A DNA stretch of 64,000 nucleotides from DATAPD01 sp036265385 (GCA_036265385.1 DATAPD010000020.1:186001-250000); one strand, 5' to 3'. Positions 51,389 through 60,774 are shown, counted from the stretch's first letter. Notes: generated from the letters alone by a model not told the origin. Program-made: numbers and translations.

Positions 51389-52129
51389 ATGACCTCAGTG
51401 ATTCCGGAAAAGCGTATCGCTGAATTTGTTGAACGGATGCAGGCGAGCGAAGGCTCAAACTTGCAGAGCATTGTCCTCTATGGGTCGGCTGCTTCGGGCA
51501 CATACGACCCGGAGTTTTCCGACCTCAATGTTTTCTGCATTCTCGTGGAGACGAACTTCGATGCAATTTCCCGTGTTGCTCCGATCGCTCAATGGTGGTC
51601 TGAATTGCACCGAACGCCGCTGATCATAGGACGCTCCGAACTGGAGCACTCCACTGACGTGTTCTCAATTGAGATGCTGGAGATTCGTGAGCACTACAGA
51701 GTTCTCCACGGCGATGACATCATTCGCAAACTGAATATTCCGATGCACCTGCACCGTGCCCAACTCGAATATGAGCTTCGCGAAAAGACGATTCTGCTGC
51801 GCGAACAACTTCTGCTTTCATGGGGACACGATCGGCGCACTTGGAGTGTGCTCATGCTATCGTTTTCTCCCTTGATCACATTATTTCGTCACGCGTTGAT
51901 CGCCTCCGGAGAGTCGCGGCCCGCTAATACTCACGAAACACTTCGAGCAATTGCCTCGAAGTTTTCTTGCAGCACGGAAGGGTTTTCGGAAGCGCTGGAA
52001 GTTCGCGAGCACAGGAAGCGTCAAAGTGATGTCCGTCTTCGCGAATTAGTAAGGAACTACCTCAATACTGTGGAGCACGTTGCTGCGGCTGTGGATCGTA
52101 TGTTGGACTCCGCGGCTTTGCGCCCGTAA
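51389..52129 (+). CDS. nucleotidyltransferase-domain protein
   Basis: 246 residues. The N-terminal Pol-beta-type nucleotidyltransferase motif is SIVLYGSAASGTYDPEFSDLN (about 28-48): GS is intact, but the second acidic residue of the usual SDxD pair is asparagine (SDLN). The C-terminal half is helical (EYELREKTILLREQLLLSWG) and resembles the partner domain that usually follows such enzymes. With a changed metal ligand it may be weakly active or a binding protein. It sits between TPM and LemA genes, with 14 and 29 bases of spacing, and so is probably co-transcribed. Confidence 0.75.
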   Translation: MTSVIPEKRIAEFVERMQASEGSNLQSIVLYGSAASGTYDPEFSDLNVFCILVETNFDAISRVAPIAQWWSELHRTPLIIGRSELEHSTDVFSIEMLEIREHYRVLHGDDIIRKLNIPMHLHRAQLEYELREKTILLREQLLLSWGHDRRTWSVLMLSFSPLITLFRHALIASGESRPANTHETLRAIASKFSCSTEGFSEALEVREHRKRQSDVRLRELVRNYLNTVEHVAAAVDRMLDSAALRP

Positions 52130-52158
52130 AATCCTGTTCTGTCGTGAGGAGATGATTC

Positions 52159-52776
52159 ATGGGTAAAGGATTGATTGTCGTCGTCATTCTCGTGTTGATT
52201 GCACTTTTTGTTTTCGGACAATACGTCTCTGTCCGCAACACCCTTGTCCAGAAGAATGAAGCCGTGAAAGCCGCATGGTCGCAAGTCGATATCGTCTTGC
52301 AACGCCGCGCCGATCTCATCCCGAACCTGGTTGAAACGGTTAAGGGGTACGCTCAACAGGAGCAAACGGTATTCGGAGACATCGCCAAGGCTCGCTCCGC
52401 GTTGCTCTCGGCCGGCAATCCTTCAGACAAGATTAAAGCGAATGGCGAACTCGATAACGCAATCGGGCGCCTTCTTGTGATTGTTGAGAATTATCCCCAA
52501 CTAAAGTCCAACGAGAATTTCATGCGCTTGCAGGACGAACTCGCGGGCACCGAAAACCGGATTGCCGTCGAACGAAAGCGCTACAACGACACCCTTCAGG
52601 ACTACAACACTTACATCCAGCTCTTCCCAAAGAACATCTTCGCAGGCTGGGCTGGGTTCAAACCGAACAATGCTTACTTTGCTGCTTCAGAAGGTTCACG
52701 CCAAGCGCCCAAAGTGAATTTCGGTCCATCAACGTCGGCGCCGGCGCCTGTACCGCAACCATCGCCTGCTCGTTGA
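52159..52776 (+). CDS. lemA: LemA family protein
   Basis: 205 residues. An N-terminal membrane helix (about 4-24, LIVVVILVLIALFVFG) is followed by the LemA helical bundle: RNTLVQKNEAVKAAWSQVDIVLQRRADLIPNLVETVKGYAQQE, then ENYPQLKSNENFMRLQDELAGTENRIAVERKRYND and FPKNIFAGW. The C-terminus is a Pro/Ala-rich tail. Start has GAGGAG upstream. LemA is membrane anchored with the bundle outside the cytoplasm in most models; its function is unknown, and it is usually encoded with TPM proteins, as here. Confidence 0.93.
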   Translation: MGKGLIVVVILVLIALFVFGQYVSVRNTLVQKNEAVKAAWSQVDIVLQRRADLIPNLVETVKGYAQQEQTVFGDIAKARSALLSAGNPSDKIKANGELDNAIGRLLVIVENYPQLKSNENFMRLQDELAGTENRIAVERKRYNDTLQDYNTYIQLFPKNIFAGWAGFKPNNAYFAASEGSRQAPKVNFGPSTSAPAPVPQPSPAR

Positions 52777-52789
52777 GGGAGTTATAATT

Positions 52790-53359
52790 TTGTCGACGAA
52801 CATGCAGATGCCGCGTTACGCGCTGGTAACCTATGTCCGCAGCCCAGTTGGGGAATTTGTCGAGCAACTCAGGCGGGAGTTGCATCCTGAAATGCCCCAT
52901 CTCGCGGCTCACTTGACGATCCTGCCACCCCGCAAGCTTTCCGGCAACGAGAGGGAAGCGGTCGAGGCGCTCACTCAAATCTGCCGGAACATCGATCCAT
53001 TCGAGATCGAACTCGGGAATGTTGAAACGTTCACTCCCGTCACCCCGACCGTCTTCATTCGGGTGGGTATGGAATCTCATCGTTTGCGCGATTTACACGA
53101 CCTTCTGGGCAAGGCAGATTCCTTGCGAGGTTCGGAAGAGTGGCCGTATATGCCGCATCTGACTATCATCAAGTTCGGATCTCAGCGTCCGGTCGAGACC
53201 GCCCTGGATGTTGCTCGTCAACGCTGGGCTGCATTCGACGGCAGTCGGCGGGTTCGCATTGAAGAACTTACCTTCGTGCGCGAAAGCGAAAACCAGTGCT
53301 GGATTGACCTGAGTTCGGTAACTTTAGGTTCCAGAGAAGCCGTGCCCACAAGTCGCTGA
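52790..53359 (+). CDS. 2H phosphoesterase / 2'-5' RNA ligase family protein
   Basis: 189 residues; a TTG start with GAGGGAG upstream is used, with an ATG 12 bases later as alternative. Two H-x-T motifs of the 2H family are present: AHLTILPP (H41) and PHLTIIKF (H123). Between them lies the usual beta-strand pair. Members hydrolyse or ligate 2'-5' or cyclic phosphodiester bonds in RNA or nucleotides; the substrate here is unknown. It is 13 bases after LemA and probably in the same transcript. Confidence 0.87.
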   Translation: MSTNMQMPRYALVTYVRSPVGEFVEQLRRELHPEMPHLAAHLTILPPRKLSGNEREAVEALTQICRNIDPFEIELGNVETFTPVTPTVFIRVGMESHRLRDLHDLLGKADSLRGSEEWPYMPHLTIIKFGSQRPVETALDVARQRWAAFDGSRRVRIEELTFVRESENQCWIDLSSVTLGSREAVPTSR

Positions 53360-53546
53360 TTTTCTGCCAAAAACCACAGAAAACGACCGCCCTCTCAGAC
53401 TTCATGTCTTACTTTAAGTCAGTGTCCGTAAGGACATGCGCCTTCCGTGCATTGCCACGCCTTTGGTTTAAAGCTACATATTAGAAGAAGTTACAGCGTT
53501 AGCCGAACCCGAGTGGGAGCGTTTCCGGCGCGCCGGGGGAGTACCG

Positions 53547-54815
53547 ATGCAGATCGGTGTTTACGGGTCAGGATATCTCGGCACAGTCATATCCGCTTGC
53601 TTGGCGGATTTCGGCACGCCTGTCAGTTGCTGCCACGCGGATGAGTCCCGCATCGTTGAAACTGCCAAGGGCAATGTCCCATTCTTCGAAAAAAATCTTC
53701 AGGAAGTGATTCGGCGCAACGTGCGCTGCGGTCGTCTGGTCTATTCAACCGATCTTGAAGCGTTTGCTCGTCGCGTGCAGATCATCTTCCTCGCAGAAGA
53801 CGCTGCCGATGATTTGGAAGGCATCGTCACCCACTTGGCGAAAGCCGCCGCTAAGCCACCGATTCTCTCGATCGTTACGCCAGTGACAGTTGGAACTGCG
53901 ACTCGGCTCGAAAATTCACTCAAGAACCAAAATCTACGAGCCACTCTTGTGTCCCAGCCCATGTTTTTCACGGACGGTTGTGCCGTCGAAGACTTCAATT
54001 GGCCAGACCGCATCGTGCTTGGCACGACGTCTAATGAAGCAGTGCAGATGATCAAGCAGACGCTTCACCCATTGGTGATGCGTGGCGTCCCGGTCATTGT
54101 GACTAGCCACGAGACAGCTGAACTTGTCCGTGAAGCCGCCACTGCGTTCGTCGCGACCAAGCTCGCATTCATCAACGAGATGGCAAGTTTGTGTGAACAC
54201 GTTCACGCTGATGCGGTAAGTCTCTCCCTCGCGCTTGGACTCGACAAAAAGATCGCTCCTCGGTGCCTGCAGCCCGGAGCCGGGATGGGTGGCACATTCG
54301 CGGAACTCGACTTGGACTCTCTGACAAGCTTGGCGTCTTCCAAGGGACAAAACTTGAAAGTTCTATCCGCCGCTCGCGAAGTGAATGGCAGTCTTCCGGA
54401 TCAACTCGCAGGGAAAATCGCTCGCGCGCTGCAATCGATCCAGAATAAACATGTCGGCGTTCTCGGGCTTGCGTTCAAGCCGAACACCAATTCTGTCGCC
54501 GGATCCTCTTCCATCCGTCTGGTTCGCCAGCTTGTTTCACAAGGCGCCCACGTGAGGGCCTATGATCCCGTCGCTATCCCCGATGCGCGCCTGCAACTGG
54601 ATGGTACAGTCCACTATTGCGATTCGGCTTACGCCGCCTGCGAAGGAGCTGATGCTCTTGTTGTTGGCACTGGCTGGCCCGAATTTCGAGCATTGGACTT
54701 CAACAAGATTCGTCATCTGGTGAAGAGACCAGTCATCGTCGACACGAAAAACCTGCTCGATTCCGGACGCTTGCGTTCGATGGGTTTTCAATACGTGGGT
54801 GTAGGCCGAAACTAG
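53547..54815 (+). CDS. UDP-glucose/GDP-mannose dehydrogenase homologue lacking the catalytic cysteine
   Basis: 422 residues with the three-domain layout of nucleotide-sugar dehydrogenases: NAD-binding GVYGSGYLG (4-12), central helical domain with AFVATKLAFINEMA, and C-terminal UDP-binding domain with GVLGLAFKPNTNSVAGSSS and GTGWPEFR. The active-site motif, normally GxGxGGSCFPKD, reads GAGMGGTFAELD (244-255). The cysteine position is Phe251 and the catalytic-motif lysine is Leu. The motif usually reading PEFLREG is PMFFTDG. The fold is therefore intact but thioester catalysis should be impossible. It may act as an alcohol-stage dehydrogenase, a non-catalytic regulator, or on another substrate. 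The surrounding frame is uninterrupted, so it is not a pseudogene by sequence. Confidence 0.85.
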   Translation: MQIGVYGSGYLGTVISACLADFGTPVSCCHADESRIVETAKGNVPFFEKNLQEVIRRNVRCGRLVYSTDLEAFARRVQIIFLAEDAADDLEGIVTHLAKAAAKPPILSIVTPVTVGTATRLENSLKNQNLRATLVSQPMFFTDGCAVEDFNWPDRIVLGTTSNEAVQMIKQTLHPLVMRGVPVIVTSHETAELVREAATAFVATKLAFINEMASLCEHVHADAVSLSLALGLDKKIAPRCLQPGAGMGGTFAELDLDSLTSLASSKGQNLKVLSAAREVNGSLPDQLAGKIARALQSIQNKHVGVLGLAFKPNTNSVAGSSSIRLVRQLVSQGAHVRAYDPVAIPDARLQLDGTVHYCDSAYAACEGADALVVGTGWPEFRALDFNKIRHLVKRPVIVDTKNLLDSGRLRSMGFQYVGVGRN

Positions 54816-54917
54816 TTTTCCCTCCCCGTCGCGGCAGCCCTCCCCCCAGCATCCCGCCTTCCTGTCTCCAAACACTGTCCAGAGCTCGGTATATGCGAGT
54901 AGTATCTGCGCTGTTAT

Positions 54918-57107
54918 ATGCCGACGAATCGATCTCTCCACCTGACGTTTGGGTTTCTTTTGTTGCTCATTCCGATTTCGTTCACCCTTGTCCCAAAGCC
55001 TCTGCTTGCGCAGAATGCAGCCAGTCCCGCGGCATCTGGAACCGTCGCAGTTGATACTGACCCGGAACACATCCTGAATCGGTTTGATCCTGACCAGGCG
55101 CTTGGCAGCTCGATCGATGTCCTATCGAAATACGATATTGACAAGGTCTACACCCCTCACATCCTTCAGAAATCCTTATCGGCAGGATGGGGCCCAATCA
55201 CTTATCGCAACAACACCGAATTGCGAATGGCTGCCTGGCACTGGACTGAGAATGGGACATGGAGCGATGCCCAGCATAAAAGCGGATATTTCACCGGGAG
55301 CACGGACCTGAAAGATCCGACTCGTTACATTCTTGCTTACGCGTTACCTCATCGGGGGTTTGCCACTAGCGGCGATGCTCCGGTCCCAGGTCCGAACCTC
55401 ACGTATTGGAAGAGCAACCCTTACCTGACACAGAAATTTACCCGCGAAAGTGATTCACTCCATCCGCAATGGGTGGTAGTCGATCTGCGTGAGCCTCAAG
55501 CTATCTCTGCGATTCGCGTCAACTGGGCACAGCCCTATGCCAAGAAATATAAAGTCGAATATTGGGTCGGCACCGATGCGCTCGATTTCGATGGTGGCCC
55601 GCGTGGAACTTGGCAGGCGTTTCCTTCCGGAACCGTCAACGACTCTCACGGAGATGCGTCCACATTGCAGCTCTCGCCAACTCCAGTCACCACTCAGTTT
55701 GTTCGGATCCTGATGACTGAATCGTCGAACACCTGCGATGAGCACGGTTCCTCGGACGTTCGCAACTGCGTCGGCTATGCGATTGACACCATAAGACTAG
55801 GCACCGTGGACCCCTCCGGGGATTTCTCCGAAGTATCATCAGATGCATCCGGTGACAAGGCTCGCACCTTCACAGCCTCTTCGATCGATCCATGGCATTC
55901 AGCGGCCGATGCTCGCGCAGATGGGAACTATCAGCACACAGGCTTTGATCTGTTTTTCACTAGCGGAATCACCAATCATTTGCCGGCCACCATCCCTGTG
56001 ACCATGCTTTACGGCACTCCGGAAGATGCAGCAGCACAGATTGCCTATCTCAAAAAGCGTGGATATCCGATCGGCTATATCGAACTTGGAGAGGAACCTG
56101 ACGGCAAACATGCAATGCCAGAGGATTACGGAGCGCTGTTCCTCCAGTGGGCGACGGCTCTCCACAAAGTAGATCCTTCTTTGAAGCTCGGCGGCCCGAT
56201 CTTCGAAGGCGTCAACGAAGACATCCGCGTTTGGCCGGACGCTCAGGGCCGGACGTCATGGATGGGTCGCTTCATCGATTATCTGAAGGCTCATGACCGC
56301 TTATCGGACCTGGCATTTGTCTCTTTCGAGCACTATCCCTTTGCGCCTTGCACAATCACATGGAAGTCTCTTTACGAAGAACCGCAACTGATGAAGCACA
56401 TTCTCCAGGTTTGGCGGGACGACGGAGTTCCCAAAGGTGTGCCGCTGATGGTCACCGAGAATCATCTGGCCGCGCAACTCACCGGTCCCATGACCACGAT
56501 CTTCGCGGCTCTCTGGTTAGCTGACAACGTCGGATCTTTCTTCGAAGGTGGAGGGGCGGTTTTCCACCACTCACCCATTCAGCCCCAAGGCTTGCAGTCG
56601 AGCTGTCTCGGATGGGCGTCGTGGTCGAATTTCGTTTCCGATCCCGAGTACAACATCAAGGGCTACACCTCACCTTACTGGTCCGCCCGGATGATCAATC
56701 TCGAATGGGCCCAGCATCGTTCGGGAATTCATGAAATGTTTCCATCTTCCACCGACATTAAAGACAGTGATGGCAACATAGTGGTGACTTCATATGCTCT
56801 GCGCCGACCCGACGGCAACTGGTCACTGATGCTCGTAAATCGTGACGAATCGAGCGCGCACTCCGTGCGAGTAAGGTTCAACACACGAAATGGGAATGCG
56901 GTAGCGTTCCGAGGAGCAGTTACTCAGGTGACGTTCGGCAACGAACAGTATGTGTGGCGCGACGAAGGTCCAGACAGCTTTGCCGATCCAGACGGCCCAC
57001 CTGTCGCTTCTGTGGTGAATGCGACTTCGGAAACAACCTACAACTTGCCGAAGGCCTCAATCACAGTTCTTCGCGGCAATGTACCCGGCTTAACGGCAAA
57101 GGATTAA
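54918..57107 (+). CDS. secreted glycoside-hydrolase-like protein (clan A type) with discoidin-like domain
   Basis: 729 residues with a signal peptide ending near LLAQN. Residues about 40-300 include a discoidin-like (F5/8 type C) beta sandwich, with WVVVDLREPQAISAIRVNWAQPYAKKYKVEYW. From about 345 a TIM-barrel glycosidase domain begins. Candidate acid/base is E393 in LGEEPD and candidate nucleophile E514 in LMVTENHLA, the arrangement of clan GH-A families 39, 51 or 30. The usual Asn before the acid/base is Glu here. A C-terminal beta domain (WSLMLVNRDESSAHSVRVRF) completes the fold. It probably acts on plant or self polysaccharides in the periplasm or outside the cell. Exact family not decided. 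Confidence 0.78.
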   Translation: MPTNRSLHLTFGFLLLLIPISFTLVPKPLLAQNAASPAASGTVAVDTDPEHILNRFDPDQALGSSIDVLSKYDIDKVYTPHILQKSLSAGWGPITYRNNTELRMAAWHWTENGTWSDAQHKSGYFTGSTDLKDPTRYILAYALPHRGFATSGDAPVPGPNLTYWKSNPYLTQKFTRESDSLHPQWVVVDLREPQAISAIRVNWAQPYAKKYKVEYWVGTDALDFDGGPRGTWQAFPSGTVNDSHGDASTLQLSPTPVTTQFVRILMTESSNTCDEHGSSDVRNCVGYAIDTIRLGTVDPSGDFSEVSSDASGDKARTFTASSIDPWHSAADARADGNYQHTGFDLFFTSGITNHLPATIPVTMLYGTPEDAAAQIAYLKKRGYPIGYIELGEEPDGKHAMPEDYGALFLQWATALHKVDPSLKLGGPIFEGVNEDIRVWPDAQGRTSWMGRFIDYLKAHDRLSDLAFVSFEHYPFAPCTITWKSLYEEPQLMKHILQVWRDDGVPKGVPLMVTENHLAAQLTGPMTTIFAALWLADNVGSFFEGGGAVFHHSPIQPQGLQSSCLGWASWSNFVSDPEYNIKGYTSPYWSARMINLEWAQHRSGIHEMFPSSTDIKDSDGNIVVTSYALRRPDGNWSLMLVNRDESSAHSVRVRFNTRNGNAVAFRGAVTQVTFGNEQYVWRDEGPDSFADPDGPPVASVVNATSETTYNLPKASITVLRGNVPGLTAKD

Positions 57108-57153
57108 GAAAAAGGTGTAGAGAGCTGAAGGGCGTCAATCGATTGCTAAAGTG

Positions 57154-58959
57154 CTATGCGCCTGCGACCACGGGATTGTTGGACGCAGCCGGTTTCGATG
57201 GTTTCTGGTGCAGCAGAGCCACAATCTCCTGATATAACCGCGTTCGTGTCGAATAACGCTCGCTGGCTGACGTGATGTACCGAACATGAACCTCGACGCC
57301 TGAAGCTGTTGGTCTCAAGCTGATCGCAGGCGCAGCTGAAACAGCACCAATGCGCTCGCGATGAATCGCGTGCTTCCATTCTTCTTCGGCTTTGTGCGCA
57401 TTGCCTTCCGTTGCATCGGTCACCATCTTCTGGATGGCGTCCAGAATGGGATAAGGATTTTGGGATGCGGGCACAAGGATCTGTAACTCGTCCCAGAGCC
57501 ACTGCCCGCTGGTGGAGAAGTTGAAGAAGTGTCCTTCAATGGCGAAACCATTCGTGAACGCTACCTTGCGACCGGTTGGATGACCGGCATCATTCCAGTT
57601 CCCGGTTTCCAGCAATACGGTGCGAAATAGGCTGATCTCGATGACCTCACCGACAACGCCTTGAATTTCAACCCAATCGCCCACCCGAATGCCGTTCCGG
57701 CCCATCAGCACGAACCATCCAATGAAACCAACAATGAAGTCCTTTAACGCCACGGTCAGTCCGGCTCCAGCCAGACCTACTATGGTTGGCATCTGACTAG
57801 GCACACCAAACAACACGAACAGGATGATCAGAACGCCCGCTACTTGCAGCGCAAAGCGGACCACCACACGTAAGGTTTTCAACCTTCGCCGATCCGAAAT
57901 GAGATCGGCAAACATATGGTCGACCGCGAGGTTGGCCAAATACACGGCCATTACGATGAGGAGAATGTAAAGTGCAGATCGGATGATGCCATTGAAATTG
58001 GCCTTCTGGCTTGCTTGCACGACTACCATCCAATTGCCATAAACGTCCGCCAAATCCTGATGATCTTGAATACGCTGATTCAAGGCGGCTAGATTTTTCT
58101 GATGTGCTGAAAGTCCGCGCAGACTTGCGAGCACGGTGTCATCGGAACTATCAGCAGAGGGTTTTATGTGAGGAGCATTTTCATTGGATTCCGCAGGTGC
58201 TGCCTTCACCTCCTCCAGTTTTTGCTGAAGGTGTTCGCGCTTCTGGAGTGCTGCATCGCGGGCCTGCTGCAAGCGAATCTTTTTGTCGCGCTGCGCGCGC
58301 CATGTGCTGAATCGTCCGATAAGATTGTCCGATTCAACTGGCGCGTCCGGACCAGAGAAATTCATCTGTGCACGACTGGCATCAGCCTGCTGCTGGGCAG
58401 TTTGATATCTCGCAAACTGTCGCTGAATCCTACTCAACGGGTCCGCACCGGATCGCAGTAGGTCCGCCTTCGCAGCTTCCAGTTCATCCTTGTCCAGTTC
58501 CATTTGTGCTTGCAGGATGTTGAGCTGCTTCTGTGTCTCTTCCTCCGAGGCTTTCGCCTTGGCCGAACTCTTTTTTAGATCGTCAATAAGCTCTTGATCT
58601 GACTTGATCTGCGTCTCGGCTCGACTGACGCGTGCAAACAGCGCTTTCGCCTCCAGAGTCTGCGCAGCAGGACTGACAGCGGCTTCCCGCATCCCTTCGG
58701 TAAAAGCCAGATCAACGGCATGATCAGCCAGGCGCAATGCCTGAAGGGCATAACGCTGCTCCTGCCGTCCTGAAGCAAGAGACAGCAGGGCCCTTGCATC
58801 TTGCACAGGCTGTTCATCTACCAGAGGAGTCCGACGGGCTCGAATGGGTACAGACGAACCTGAATCGCGAGTTAAGACTAGCCCGACGATTGCGAGCGCT
58901 ATAAAGCCAACCAGCGTGAAAACGACGATCCACTGGCGAGTTTTTAAAACCCACTTCAT
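57154..58959 (-). CDS. MscS-family mechanosensitive channel with long coiled-coil domain
   Basis: 601 residues from the ATG with GAAGG seven bases upstream; an in-frame start 45 bases earlier is less likely. A membrane helix (about 10-30) is followed by a long charged region (about 60-290) dominated by coiled coil. Four membrane segments follow, then the MscS pore helix and beta domain: GLAGAGLTVALKDFIVGFIGWFVLMGRNGIRVGDWVEIQGVVGEVIEI. The extended N-terminal part resembles MscK/YnaI-like large members rather than E. coli MscS (286 residues). It releases solutes under hypo-osmotic stress. It is convergent with the glycosidase gene. Confidence 0.9.
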   Translation of the reverse strand: MKWVLKTRQWIVVFTLVGFIALAIVGLVLTRDSGSSVPIRARRTPLVDEQPVQDARALLSLASGRQEQRYALQALRLADHAVDLAFTEGMREAAVSPAAQTLEAKALFARVSRAETQIKSDQELIDDLKKSSAKAKASEEETQKQLNILQAQMELDKDELEAAKADLLRSGADPLSRIQRQFARYQTAQQQADASRAQMNFSGPDAPVESDNLIGRFSTWRAQRDKKIRLQQARDAALQKREHLQQKLEEVKAAPAESNENAPHIKPSADSSDDTVLASLRGLSAHQKNLAALNQRIQDHQDLADVYGNWMVVVQASQKANFNGIIRSALYILLIVMAVYLANLAVDHMFADLISDRRRLKTLRVVVRFALQVAGVLIILFVLFGVPSQMPTIVGLAGAGLTVALKDFIVGFIGWFVLMGRNGIRVGDWVEIQGVVGEVIEISLFRTVLLETGNWNDAGHPTGRKVAFTNGFAIEGHFFNFSTSGQWLWDELQILVPASQNPYPILDAIQKMVTDATEGNAHKAEEEWKHAIHRERIGAVSAAPAISLRPTASGVEVHVRYITSASERYSTRTRLYQEIVALLHQKPSKPAASNNPVVAGA

Positions 58960-59195
58960 GCAACAACCTTCAGAAAATATCGAGAGTCCGATTATATGAG
59001 GCACACGAGTGTGCCGTCGTTGTATCCAAGCGCAGTTGGGTTACTACCGGCATCTATGCAGTCATCGAAACTCGCGTTACGTATTCGATCGCAAATCGAG
59101 GCTATTTTGATGATCCGACGAGGGGCGAACTCGAAACTCCGTAAAGAGAGTCTGGAGATGAATCGCGCTAATCCGCTGGGCCAGCTAAGAAAATT

Positions 59196-59272
59196 TGGGG
59201 TGGGAGACGGGAATCGAACCCGCAACATCCGGAGCCACAGTCCGGTGCTCTGCCGGTTGAGCTACTCCCACC
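59196..59272 (-). tRNA. tRNA-His (GTG anticodon)
   Basis: On the minus strand a full cloverleaf is readable. The acceptor stem is GTGGGAG/CTCCCAC with the extra 5' G (base -1, at 59272) that marks tRNA-His, paired with a C discriminator. The anticodon stem CCGGA/TCCGG encloses CTGTGGC, giving anticodon GTG. The T-arm contains GGTTCGATTCC. CCA is encoded at the 3' end (59196-59198). Confidence 0.96.
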
Positions 59273-59283
59273 AGGATCTCAAA

Positions 59284-59289
59284 ATTATA
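59284..59289 (-). promoter_or_regulatory. -10 box of the tRNA-His promoter
   Basis: The minus strand reads TATAAT, a perfect -10 hexamer, 12 bases before the tRNA 5' end. No good -35 box is seen at 17 bases (TAACGC). Position suits direct initiation just upstream of the mature tRNA. Confidence 0.5.
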
Positions 59290-59323
59290 TCAACGGATTC
59301 GATCGCGCGTTAGATCGGGCCCG

Positions 59324-59929
59324 CTATTCTGCCGAATAAACAACCTGGTTCTGTTCTATTTCCGAAGGTTGCGATGGCATGGGCCGCGCATTCATTCCGT
59401 ACTGGTAACCCTTGTCGAAGGCTTGGATATTGAGGTCCCGAAAGTGGGACGGCACGGAATCGGCAACCGCTTTCCTCACTGCGCTTGGGTCGAGCAATCG
59501 TGTTACAGCCGCGAAAAATCCGACCATAACGATATTCAGCACCATCCGTTTGCCGAGTTCTTCAGCAAGGCGCGTAGCGGGTACGCTATACACTCTGGTC
59601 TGGCGAGGAATGTCCGTTACCCGCACCAGGTCTTGTTCCACAACCAGAATTCCGCCCTCTTTCAATTCGGGTACAAACTTTCCGTAAGCTTCCTGCGACA
59701 TCACGACGAGAATGTCCGGCTGCGTCACGTAGGGATACAGCACTGGGGAATCCGACAAAATCAGTTGTGCACTGCAGGCGCCCCCGCGCGCTTCTGGCCC
59801 AAAACTTTGCGTCATCGTGGCGAACTCGCCCTGATGAATTGAAGCCGCTTTCCCCAGTACAATCGCCGATAGAATTACACCCTGCCCGCCAAATCCGGCA
59901 ATGCGAACCTCGGTCAGCTGCATACACAC
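59324..59929 (-). CDS. korC: 2-oxoacid:ferredoxin oxidoreductase, gamma subunit
   Basis: 201 residues. The gamma-subunit pattern is clear: TEVRIAGFGGQGVILSAIVLGKAA near the start, MTQSFGPEARGGACSAQLILSD and LVVMSQEAYGKFVPELKEGGILVVEQDLV. It binds the CoA side of the oxidoreductase that converts a 2-oxoacid and CoA to acyl-CoA with reduction of ferredoxin. The start overlaps the beta-subunit stop by 16 bases, giving translational coupling. It is the last gene of korDABC; tRNA-His follows 51 bases on, with its own promoter. Confidence 0.93.
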   Translation of the reverse strand: MCMQLTEVRIAGFGGQGVILSAIVLGKAASIHQGEFATMTQSFGPEARGGACSAQLILSDSPVLYPYVTQPDILVVMSQEAYGKFVPELKEGGILVVEQDLVRVTDIPRQTRVYSVPATRLAEELGKRMVLNIVMVGFFAAVTRLLDPSAVRKAVADSVPSHFRDLNIQAFDKGYQYGMNARPMPSQPSEIEQNQVVYSAE

Positions 59930-60774
59930 TCCGTCTCTTCCACGTAACGCTCGCCTAGCGATTCATGCATTCGCGCTCGAAACAGGCTCTGGTAGTCCGG
60001 CCGGTCTCGATCCACAAATTTGCCCACCACGATCTCGCCCGTCATTGTTAGTCCAACTTCGTTGGTCGGTGCGCCGTGCCGCACTTTGCTTTTTTCCTTG
60101 TAGTACTTCATGGTGTCCAAGCCATCGCCGAGTTTGTTACGCCGCTGGTAAAGCGTCGGACATGGCGAGATGACTTCGATAAACGAAAATCCCTTTTTCT
60201 GGAATGCCTCTCCGATTGATCTCGCTAACTGCCGTACGTGAAAAGTGGTCCAGCGTGCGACGTACACTGCTCCGGCCGCTTCAACAAGATGAGGAAGATT
60301 AAACGCCGGTTCGCAGGTTCCGTAAGGTGATGTCGACGTGATTGCGTGATCCGGAGTGGTGGGCGCAGTCTGCCCGCCCGTCATCGCATAAATCAAGTTG
60401 TTAACGCAAATCACCTTAAGATCAATATTTCTGCGTGCCGCGTGGATCAGGTGGTTTCCACCGATCGCAGACAGGTCTCCATCACCGGAATACACGACCA
60501 CGTTCAACTTTGGATTTGCCAGTTTCAACCCAGTCGCGAACGGAATCGCGCGTCCATGTGTGGTGTGGAACGAATCCAGTTTCACGTAACCAGCCACTCG
60601 CCCGGTGCAACCAATCCCGGACACAAGGGCCAGTGACTTCAAGTCCACTTTTGACTCGATCAACGCCCGAGAAAAGCAGTTGACCGTTGTTCCAATTCCG
60701 CATCCCGGACACCAGATATGCGGCATGCGGTCGGTGCGCAGGAACGGTTCGACGGGATTGATAGCGAGACTCAT
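59914..60774 (-). CDS. korB: 2-oxoacid:ferredoxin oxidoreductase, beta subunit
   Basis: 286 residues. It carries the thiamine-diphosphate and iron-sulfur features of the beta subunit: WCPGCGIGTT (C22, C25 and a later cysteine ligate a [4Fe-4S] cluster), GIGCTGR, and the ThDP motif VYSGDGDLSAIGGNHLIHAARRNI followed by VNNLIYAMTGGQ. 2-Oxoglutarate is the usual substrate of Kor enzymes in this arrangement, but pyruvate or another 2-oxoacid cannot be ruled out from motifs. Start overlaps the alpha stop by 4 bases. Confidence 0.94.
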   Translation of the reverse strand: MSLAINPVEPFLRTDRMPHIWCPGCGIGTTVNCFSRALIESKVDLKSLALVSGIGCTGRVAGYVKLDSFHTTHGRAIPFATGLKLANPKLNVVVYSGDGDLSAIGGNHLIHAARRNIDLKVICVNNLIYAMTGGQTAPTTPDHAITSTSPYGTCEPAFNLPHLVEAAGAVYVARWTTFHVRQLARSIGEAFQKKGFSFIEVISPCPTLYQRRNKLGDGLDTMKYYKEKSKVRHGAPTNEVGLTMTGEIVVGKFVDRDRPDYQSLFRARMHESLGERYVEETECVCS

